Source: Sphaerisporangium rufum
Lineage (GTDB): Bacteria; Actinomycetota; Actinomycetes; Streptosporangiales; Streptosporangiaceae
Direction: 5' to 3'
Length of the DNA: 36,674 nucleotides
Assembly (NCBI RefSeq): GCF_016863395.1
Contig: NZ_BOOU01000050.1
Span: forward strand, 1-36,674
Of this stretch, positions 31,213-36,674 are shown in pieces. Within the stretch, counting starts at the first letter, position 1; every line of letters begins with the position of its first letter. A program made the translations under genes and the position numbers. The notes beneath the pieces were generated by a model. That model was not told the origin of the DNA and did not search any database. It was given only the letters and a program-made list of their open reading frames with translations.

Positions 31213-31719
31213 ATGCACACCACGGACGCCGCCGGCGGCCCGGGCCGGCGCCCGCTGCCCGAACCGGCCCGGTCGGTCGCCGCGGCCGTCACCGGCGCGG
31301 TGACCGCCGCCCGGTCCGGCGACCCCGAGGCGTACGCCGCATCGGTCACCCGGCTCGGCGCGCTCGACCCCGAGCACACCGGCCTCGTCCTCGGGGCCAT
31401 GGCGCGCCTGCTGCTGGAGGACGCACATCCGGGCGGGATGACCGCGGACGACGTGCGGGCCCTGGTCGCCCGGTGCGCGCGGGCCGCCGCCCCGGTGTAC
31501 CCGCGGGCCGACCCGGACGTGCTGGTGATGCTGGTGGCCGCCGCGCTCGGCGTCCACCAGCACCAGGACGGCGGGATCCCGCTGGACGCGCAGGTGACGG
31601 CGGCGCACGCGCCGCTGCTGGTCGCCGCGCTGCTCGCCGACTCCGGGCATCCGCTCGCCGGCTGCCTGGACGCGGCGCTCGCCGACCTGGAACTGGCGGG
31701 CCGCGCCGACACGCCCTGA
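31213..31719 (+). CDS. Hypothetical protein, helical
   Basis: 168 residues that I do not recognise. The sequence is predicted mostly helical: VAAAVTGAVTAARSGDPEAYAASVTRL, HTGLVLGAMARLLLEDAHPGG, DVRALVARCARAAAPVYPRADPDVLVMLVAAALG and APLLVAALLADSGHPLAGCLDAALADL. No signal peptide or membrane segment is evident. ATG 31213 has the strong ribosome site GAGGAGGAG (31202-31210), and codon use matches its neighbours, so it is a real gene. It lies 80 bp after the uridine-kinase-like gene and converges on the DUF6461 gene 20 bp away. Confidence 0.7.
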   Translation: MHTTDAAGGPGRRPLPEPARSVAAAVTGAVTAARSGDPEAYAASVTRLGALDPEHTGLVLGAMARLLLEDAHPGGMTADDVRALVARCARAAAPVYPRADPDVLVMLVAAALGVHQHQDGGIPLDAQVTAAHAPLLVAALLADSGHPLAGCLDAALADLELAGRADTP

Positions 31720-31739
31720 CCCGGGCCGGCCGGGCGCCC

Positions 31740-32270
31740 TCAGTACAGGTGCCCGGCCGAGCCGGTGAGCGCGGGCCCGCACAGGTGGCCGGGGGCCAGC
31801 CGCACCCCGGCCGCCCGCTCGGCCAGCGCCAGCGCCGCCGGGACCGGGGCCGGCGGGTCACCGGCGCGGCAGATCTCCCGCAGCTGGTGGCGCAGCCGGT
31901 CCGGCGCGGCACCGAACCGGGTGGTCCCGCCGTCCGCCAGGCCGGTGACCAGCCGCCCGTCCACGGCGTACAGGAACGACAGCGCGCCGGCGGCGTCCAG
32001 CGCCACGGTGGCGGTCGCCGTGCCCCGGGACAGCAGCCGGGTCGTCTCGGCCAGGGTGCCGGCGTGGCCGGCCGGCTCCAGCAGCGCGGCACCGCCCGCG
32101 GCCGCGTAGGCGTGCAGCGGCGGGTCGCCCGCGCCGGTGCCGCCGATCCGGGCCAGCACCTCGGCGGGTGACAGGTCGCGCACCAGGGTCAGGCAGAAGC
32201 CCGAGACGCATAAGCTCCCGCGGTACGTCTCGGTGAACCAGGCGTAATCCGACGCCGTCGCATCGCTCAT
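31740..32270 (-). CDS. DUF6461-like protein
   Basis: 176 residues beginning MSDATASDYAWFTETYRGSL, then CVSGFCLTLVRDLSPAEVLARIGG, a pattern I associate with the actinobacterial DUF6461 family. The middle has LDAAGALSFLYAVDGRLVTGLADGGTTRFG. No signal peptide or catalytic motif is visible, and the function of the family is unknown. The start ATG (32270) is fixed by the conserved DYAWF opening; the long open frame continuing upstream is antisense to the SARP gene. It is divergent from the SARP regulator with 165 bp between, so both may share control elements. Confidence 0.75.
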   Translation of the reverse strand: MSDATASDYAWFTETYRGSLCVSGFCLTLVRDLSPAEVLARIGGTGAGDPPLHAYAAAGGAALLEPAGHAGTLAETTRLLSRGTATATVALDAAGALSFLYAVDGRLVTGLADGGTTRFGAAPDRLRHQLREICRAGDPPAPVPAALALAERAAGVRLAPGHLCGPALTGSAGHLY

Positions 32271-32368
32271 GGGTGAGGCCCCCTCGGCATTCCGCCAACA
32301 GCCAGATCTTGCCAAAGCGGCCCGACAGAATCGGCGGTCCCGGCGGGTGAAGCGATCCACACCTGTTC

Positions 32369-32385
32369 GATCACGCCGGGTGATC
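32369..32385. promoter_or_regulatory. Inverted repeat in the DUF6461/SARP divergent region
   Basis: GATCAC (32369-32374), spacer GCCGG and GTGATC (32380-32385) form perfect 6-bp arms, 50 bp before the SARP start. Further GATC-containing pieces (GCGATCCAC) lie just upstream. It could be an operator for either divergent gene; the short arms make chance possible. Confidence 0.4.
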
Positions 32386-32435
32386 TCCCACCTCAGAGAT
32401 GGCCGGGCGGACCGGCCGCGTGCCAGGGTGGCCCC

Positions 32436-35400
32436 ATGGAGTTCCGGATCCTCGGCCCGGTAGAGGTTTGGGACGGCACCCGGCAGGTGCCGCTGGGCGG
32501 GGCGAAGCCCCGGGCGCTGCTCGCCGCCCTGCTGCTGGAGGCGGGCCGCGCGGTCCCCGGCGAGCGGCTGGTGGACGCGGTCTGGGGCGACCGGCCGCCG
32601 GGCACCGCCCGGGCGGTCCTGCAGACCTACGTATCCTCGCTGCGGCGTTCCTTGGCCCGGGCGGGCCTGCCCGCGGTCATCGGCTCGCATCGCATCGGCT
32701 ATCTTGCCGAGATCCCGCCCGGCACCCTCGACCTGCACGTCTTCGAGCGGCGGGTCGCCGAGGCGCGGACGGCGGCCGCGGCCGGCCGGCCCGAGGAGGC
32801 CGCCGGGGCCTACCGTGCCGCGCTGGCGCTGTGGCGCGGGCCGGCGCTCGGCGGCACCGGGGAGGTGCTGCCGCAGATCGACGGCCGCCGGCTGGACGAG
32901 CTGCGGCTCACCGTGACCGGCGAGCGGATCGCGGCCGAGCTGGAGACCGGCCGGCCGGACCGGCTGATCGGCGAGCTGACCGAGCTGGCCGGCCGCCATC
33001 CCCTGCACGAAGTGCTGCGCGGGCACCTGATGCTGGCCCTGTACCGGGCCGGGCGCCAGGGCGACGCCTTGGCCGAGTACCGGCGCGGCGCGGCGGCGCT
33101 GGCCGCCGAGCTGGGCATCGACCCGGGGCCGGAGCTGCGCCGCCTGCACGAGGCGATCCTGCGCGGCGATCCGGCCCTCGCCGGTCCGGGGCGCGCCGCC
33201 CCTGGGCGGTCGCCCGCCACCGGCGCCCGCCCGGCACCGGCTCCGGACGCCGGCTCCCCCCGGGACGCCGCCGCGGGCCGGGAGGCCGCCGCGGGCCGGG
33301 AGGCCGCCGCGGGCCGGGGAAGCGCCGCGGGCCGGGGGGCCGCCCAGGGCGCCGGTCCCGCCGTCCGTCCGGCGCGGCCGCCGGCCCGGCCCGCGGCCGC
33401 GGCGGCCGCCCCCGTCCGACCTGCCGGGGACGGCCAGGACATCGAGCACCCCGGCCACGCCGGGCACGCCGCGGGCGCTGAGGACGCCTCGCGATCCACC
33501 GGGGAGCCGCGGGTCGCCGCCCCTGGCCATCCCGGCGGCCGTCCCCACTCCGCCGGCCATCCGGACCCGGCTCCCGGCCGCACCGATTCCCCGGCCGGCC
33601 GTTCCGACGCGATCTCCGGCCGGCCGGACGCCGGGCGGTCCGAACGGCCGGACCGAGGCGAGGGCCGCCCGGTCCGCCCGCAGCAGCTGCCGCCCGCCCC
33701 GTTCGACTTCACCGGACGCGGTGGCGAGCGGGCGGCGCTGCGCGAGGCCCTCGCCCGGCCGGACGCCAGCCCCATCTGCGTGATCTCCGGGGCCGGCGGC
33801 GCCGGCAAGTCGGCCCTGGCCCTGCGGGTCGCCCACGACGTCGCCGGCCACTACCCGGACGGGCAGGTGCACGTCGAGCTGCGCGGCACCGCCGACGCCG
33901 TCACGCCGGACGCGGTACTCGCCCGGCTGCTGCGCGAACTCGGCGTGCCGGCCGCCGAGCTGCCCGCCGGGACCGAGGAGCGGGTCAACCGCTACCGCAC
34001 GCTGCTGGCCGGCCGCCGGGTGCTGGTCGTGCTGGACGACGCGGCCGGGGAAACCCAGGTCAGGCCGCTGTTGCCGGGCTCGGCCGGCTGTGCCGTCGTG
34101 GTCACCTCGCGCAGCCGGCTGGCCGGCCTGGCCGGATCGCTGCTGACCGACCTCGGCGTGCTCGGCACCGATGCCGCCCTCGAACTGCTCGGCCGGATCG
34201 CCGGGCCGGACCGGGTCGCCGCCGAGCCCGACGGCGCGTTGCGGATCATCCGGCAGTGCGGCGCGCTGCCGCTCGCCATCCGGGTGGCCGGTGCCCGGCT
34301 CGCCGCCCGCCGGCAGTGGTCGGTCGAGTACTTCACCCGGCGCCTGGCCGACGAGCGGCACCGGCTGGACGAGCTGGCCGTGGGCGACCAGGAGGTGCGC
34401 GCGAGCATCAAGCTCAGCTACGACCTGCTGTCCCGACCGGCCCGGCGGGCGCTGCGGCACCTCGGCTGGCTGGGGCTGCCGCACTTTCCCGCCTGGGTGG
34501 CCGCCGCGGCCCTGGACACCGGCGACCTGGAGGCGGAGCGACTGCTGGAGCAGCTGGTCGACGCCTCGCTGGCCGACGTGGACGGCATGGATCCGGCAGG
34601 CGGCGTCCGCTACCGCCTGCACGACCTCATCCGCCTGTTCGCCCGCGAGCAGGCCGAGGTGGAGGACGTGGGCGACGAGCTACGGAACGGGCTGCGCCGG
34701 GTGCTCGGCGGCTGGCTGTGGCTGCTGGACCGCGCCGGTGAGGCCGTCCCGCCGGGCACGCCCACCCTGCGCGCCGGCTCGCGGCACGCCGTCCCGGTGG
34801 ATCCGGAGGTCGAGGACGCGGTACTCGCCGAGCCGGCGGGGTGGATCCGGGCGGAGGAGGAGAGCCTGGTGGTCGGCGCCGAGCGGGCCGCCGCCGAGGA
34901 TCTGGACGAGCTCGCCGTCGAGCTGGCCTCGGCCGCCTGCGCCTCCGTGCTCATCTTCGAGAACAACTTCGTCGCCTGGGAGCGCATCCACGACGCGGCG
35001 CTGGGGGCCGTCCGGCGGACCGGCAACGCGGCCGGCGAGGCGGCGCTGCTGGCCGCGCTGGGCCAGGTCCGGATGGAGCAGGACCGGTTCGTCGAGGCCC
35101 GCGAGCACCTCGGCCAGGCGCTGCGGCGTTTCCGGTCGGCCGGCGACGTCCGGGGCGAGAGCGTCGTGCTGGCGCTGGTGGGCAGCGTCTGCCGCGAGCA
35201 GGGGCATCTGCCGGAGGCGCTGCGCTACCTCGGCCTGGCCGAGGAGAGGTGGCGCGGCCACGACGACCCGGCGGTGCTGGCCCACGTGCTGCGGATGACC
35301 GGCTCGGTACTCCTGGAGCGCGGCGAGCTGGAACCGGCGCGGAGTCGGCTGGCCGAGGCGCTCGAGCTGTACCGGGCGGCGGGCAGCCGCCGCGGCGAGG

Positions 35401-35909
35401 GGCTCAGCTGGCGGACGATGGCGCTGTACCACCTGGCGGCGGACGATCCGGCCGCCGCCGAGGACTGCGCGGGGCGATCCCTGCAGATCTTCACCGAGCT
35501 GGGGGACCGGCTGCTGGAATCGTACGCGCGGCGAACCTGGGCCAAGGCCCGGCTGCGCCGCGGCGACCCGGCCGGTGCGCGCGAGCCGCTGGAGGCGGTG
35601 CTGGCCCTGGCCCGGTCCATGGACGACCGCTGGGGCGAGGCGCTCACCCTGCGCACCCTGGGCGAGCTGTGCCTGGCGACCGGCGGGACCGCCGAGGCCG
35701 AGGCGTACCTGCGCGAGGCCATCGAGCGGTTCGAGGCGCTGCGGCTCCCGCTGTACCGGGCCCGCTGCCTGCGCGACCTGGCGGAGCTGCACGACGCCCG
35801 GGGAGAGGACCGCGCGGCGCGCGAGGTACGCGCCGAGGCGATGGAGGTCTTCTGGCGCTACGGCACCCGCGAGTACGCCGAACTCGCCGGAACCTCGCCG
35901 ACCGGCTGA
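32436..35909 (+). CDS. AfsR/SARP-family transcriptional regulator (SARP-BTAD-NB-ARC-TPR)
   Basis: 1157 residues. Residues 1-95 form an OmpR-like DNA-binding domain (MEFRILGPVEVWDG, GAKPRALLAALLLEAGR, YVSSLRRSL), and about 96-243 a bacterial transcriptional activation domain (LDLHVFERRVAEAR, HPLHEVLRGHLMLALYRAGR, ELGIDPGPELRRLH). A disordered Pro/Ala/Gly linker spans about 245-415. The NB-ARC ATPase follows with Walker A GAGGAGKS (452-459), Walker B-like RVLVVLDDA (about 528-536) and CGALPLAIRVAG. From about 840 to 1145 there are tetratricopeptide repeats. This is the AfsR layout: ATP/ADP-switched activators that bind direct heptamer repeats. ATG 32436 follows AGGGTGG. Seven such repeats lie directly downstream, before the CHAP gene, making that gene its likely target. 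Confidence 0.95.
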   Translation: MEFRILGPVEVWDGTRQVPLGGAKPRALLAALLLEAGRAVPGERLVDAVWGDRPPGTARAVLQTYVSSLRRSLARAGLPAVIGSHRIGYLAEIPPGTLDLHVFERRVAEARTAAAAGRPEEAAGAYRAALALWRGPALGGTGEVLPQIDGRRLDELRLTVTGERIAAELETGRPDRLIGELTELAGRHPLHEVLRGHLMLALYRAGRQGDALAEYRRGAAALAAELGIDPGPELRRLHEAILRGDPALAGPGRAAPGRSPATGARPAPAPDAGSPRDAAAGREAAAGREAAAGRGSAAGRGAAQGAGPAVRPARPPARPAAAAAAPVRPAGDGQDIEHPGHAGHAAGAEDASRSTGEPRVAAPGHPGGRPHSAGHPDPAPGRTDSPAGRSDAISGRPDAGRSERPDRGEGRPVRPQQLPPAPFDFTGRGGERAALREALARPDASPICVISGAGGAGKSALALRVAHDVAGHYPDGQVHVELRGTADAVTPDAVLARLLRELGVPAAELPAGTEERVNRYRTLLAGRRVLVVLDDAAGETQVRPLLPGSAGCAVVVTSRSRLAGLAGSLLTDLGVLGTDAALELLGRIAGPDRVAAEPDGALRIIRQCGALPLAIRVAGARLAARRQWSVEYFTRRLADERHRLDELAVGDQEVRASIKLSYDLLSRPARRALRHLGWLGLPHFPAWVAAAALDTGDLEAERLLEQLVDASLADVDGMDPAGGVRYRLHDLIRLFAREQAEVEDVGDELRNGLRRVLGGWLWLLDRAGEAVPPGTPTLRAGSRHAVPVDPEVEDAVLAEPAGWIRAEEESLVVGAERAAAEDLDELAVELASAACASVLIFENNFVAWERIHDAALGAVRRTGNAAGEAALLAALGQVRMEQDRFVEAREHLGQALRRFRSAGDVRGESVVLALVGSVCREQGHLPEALRYLGLAEERWRGHDDPAVLAHVLRMTGSVLLERGELEPARSRLAEALELYRAAGSRRGEGLSWRTMALYHLAADDPAAAEDCAGRSLQIFTELGDRLLESYARRTWAKARLRRGDPAGAREPLEAVLALARSMDDRWGEALTLRTLGELCLATGGTAEAEAYLREAIERFEALRLPLYRARCLRDLAELHDARGEDRAAREVRAEAMEVFWRYGTREYAELAGTSPTG
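33264..33335 (+). repeat. 18-bp tandem repeats in the SARP linker
   Basis: Four 18-bp units starting at 33264, 33282, 33300 and 33318, each ending GCCGCGGGCCGG or a close variant, encode xAAAGR-type repeats in the linker between BTAD and NB-ARC; a decayed fifth follows. The frame is kept. This explains the unusually long linker. Confidence 0.85.
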
Positions 35910-35990
35910 TTCCAGTGAAGTTACAGGCGGGTTCCAGCGGTTTGACAGCACGACCCCGCGGGCTGCAGCACGGTTGCAGAAGAGCTGGAG
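35909..35990 (+). promoter_or_regulatory. Array of seven heptamer direct repeats at 11-bp spacing (putative SARP-binding site)
   Basis: Block 1: ATTCCAG (35909), GTTACAG (35920), GTTCCAG (35931) and TTGACAG (35942). Block 2: GCTGCAG (35962), GTTGCAG (35973) and GCTGGAG (35984). Within each block the spacing is exactly 11 bp (7-bp repeat plus 4-bp spacer), with consensus GTTNCAG; the blocks are 20 bp apart. SARP proteins bind such direct repeats beside the -35 region. TTGACA itself forms a -35-like element at 35942-35947, but no clear -10 is visible. The array starts on the SARP stop codon and ends 49 bp before the CHAP gene. Confidence 0.75.
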
Positions 35991-36039
35991 GCCGGCGCCG
36001 GATCCTCGTACTCAGCGACATCGAGACGAGGAGAACCTC

Positions 36040-36674
36040 ATGGAGAGCACGGGGTACCGGGTGCGGCGCATCGCCGGCGGGCTGGCGGCGGGGGTCGTCG
36101 CCCTGGCCGGACTGGAACTGGCGCTGGTGACGCCCGCGTCCGCCGCCACCCGCGGCGACATCGTGAGCGTGGCGCAGCGGGAGCTGGGTGACTCCGACCG
36201 CAACGTCGAGCGGCCGGCCGGCAGCGGTTGCAACTACTACACCGGCCTTTTCCGCACCTGGAAGTCGTCCTCGGGCTGCGGTTCCGCCGACGGGGTGAAG
36301 TTCCGCGACAGCGACTGGTGCGCGGACTTCGCCAAGTACGTCTGGCAGAGCGCCGGCGTGGACCACGCGGACGTGGCCGAGACGGCCGGGGGAGTGCTGA
36401 CCGGCTGGGCCAGCTCGTTCAAGGACTACGGGGTCAAGTACGGCACCTGGCACACCCGGTCCAGCGGCTACACCCCGCAGCCGGGCGACTCGCTGGTCTT
36501 CGACTGGGACCACAACGGCGACATCGACCACGTGGGCATCGTCACCTCCGCGACGTCCGGCACGGTCTACACCATCGAGGGCAACACCAGCGACGCCATC
36601 CACGCCCGCAGCTACTCGCGGTCCAGCGCCGACATCGTCGGCTACTCGGCGCCGATCGTCTCCGCGACACCTCC
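36040..36674 (+). CDS. Secreted CHAP-domain peptidoglycan hydrolase (3' truncated by window edge)
   Basis: Open from ATG 36040 to the window end (211 codons seen, no stop). A signal peptide covers about residues 1-35 (RVRR, hydrophobic core, TPASA). The CHAP amidase/endopeptidase domain follows: DIVSVAQRELGDS, catalytic Cys94 in DWCADFAKYVWQSAGV, GDSLVFDWD, His164 in DIDHVGIV and Asn in IEGNTS. Cys64 and Cys80 may form a disulfide. Such enzymes cut peptidoglycan cross-bridges or stems outside the membrane; further domains may lie beyond the edge. GAGGAG precedes the start. The SARP-type repeat array directly upstream suggests activation by the neighbouring regulator. Confidence 0.92.
   Translation, partial: MESTGYRVRRIAGGLAAGVVALAGLELALVTPASAATRGDIVSVAQRELGDSDRNVERPAGSGCNYYTGLFRTWKSSSGCGSADGVKFRDSDWCADFAKYVWQSAGVDHADVAETAGGVLTGWASSFKDYGVKYGTWHTRSSGYTPQPGDSLVFDWDHNGDIDHVGIVTSATSGTVYTIEGNTSDAIHARSYSRSSADIVGYSAPIVSATP

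Noticed and set aside
32271-34622. A minus-strand frame continuing the DUF6461 gene upstream for about 780 codons through the SARP gene
   Set aside because: It has the composition of an antisense frame and no ribosome site; the conserved MSDATASDYAWF start at 32270 is the natural beginning.
1-36674. tRNA, rRNA, insertion sequence or integrase remnants
   Set aside because: No cloverleaf-like sequence, transposase motif or terminal inverted repeats were found by eye; the region looks like stable chromosome.

Overview
The window is very GC-rich chromosomal DNA of a filamentous-type actinomycete. It has frequent GTG starts, 4-base start/stop overlaps, coenzyme-F420/LLM-type flavoenzymes, a SARP/AfsR-type regulator, a secreted cellulose-active LPMO with a CBM2, roadblock proteins and a few rare TTA leucine codons. 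A Streptosporangiales/Thermomonosporaceae-like or Streptomyces-like genome is my inference; no ribosomal RNA, tRNA, IS element, phage gene or CRISPR array was seen.

Bases 1-18559 form a dense plus-strand island of acyl-CoA catabolism. In order: the 3' end of an LLM flavin oxidoreductase; an NDP-forming acyl-CoA synthetase; an AMP-forming acyl-CoA ligase; a flavin reductase; an acyl-CoA dehydrogenase (ACAD); a nitroreductase-like protein; a second LLM oxidoreductase; an MFS transporter; then, after a second promoter/operator, an ACAD, a second NDP-forming synthetase, another ACAD lacking the usual catalytic Glu, a DUF35 zinc-ribbon/OB protein, a Cys-less thiolase-like (Ltp2-type) protein, an SDR, a MaoC hydratase and a glutaryl-CoA-dehydrogenase-like ACAD. 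The set reads as uptake, CoA activation, dehydrogenation, hydration, and then either oxidation or retro-aldol cleavage of a branched or cyclic acid whose identity the sequence does not reveal. Two similar TetR-type operators (2732-2747 and 9280-9295) probably co-regulate its two main transcripts.

Bases 18685-22559 are paaABCDE, the phenylacetyl-CoA epoxidase complex, behind its own palindromic operator. No paaK, paaG, paaZ or paaR is in the window, so the epoxidase may serve the upstream island or a phenylacetate pathway encoded elsewhere. A 47-codon mini-ORF couples paaD to paaE.

Bases 22579-24484 hold a roadblock protein and a DUF4388-like protein on the minus strand, divergent from a second roadblock protein, with a 9-bp inverted repeat between them and no small GTPase nearby. 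Bases 24591-27185 hold a nucleotidyltransferase with two TTA codons, an alpha/beta hydrolase and a transglutaminase-like protein with a TTA codon. Bases 27309-28764 are a zinc-type ArsR/SmtB sensor and CDF exporter operon with a recognisable SmtB/CzrA-like operator. Bases 28913-30046 encode an AA10 LPMO.

The right end carries a uridine-kinase-like protein without a Walker A lysine, a hypothetical protein, a DUF6461 protein, a 1157-residue SARP-NB-ARC-TPR regulator (32436-35909) and the start of a secreted CHAP-domain hydrolase that runs off the window. Between the last two genes lie seven GTTNCAG-like heptamers spaced at 11 bp, the architecture of SARP-binding direct repeats. This is the most striking non-coding signal in the window.
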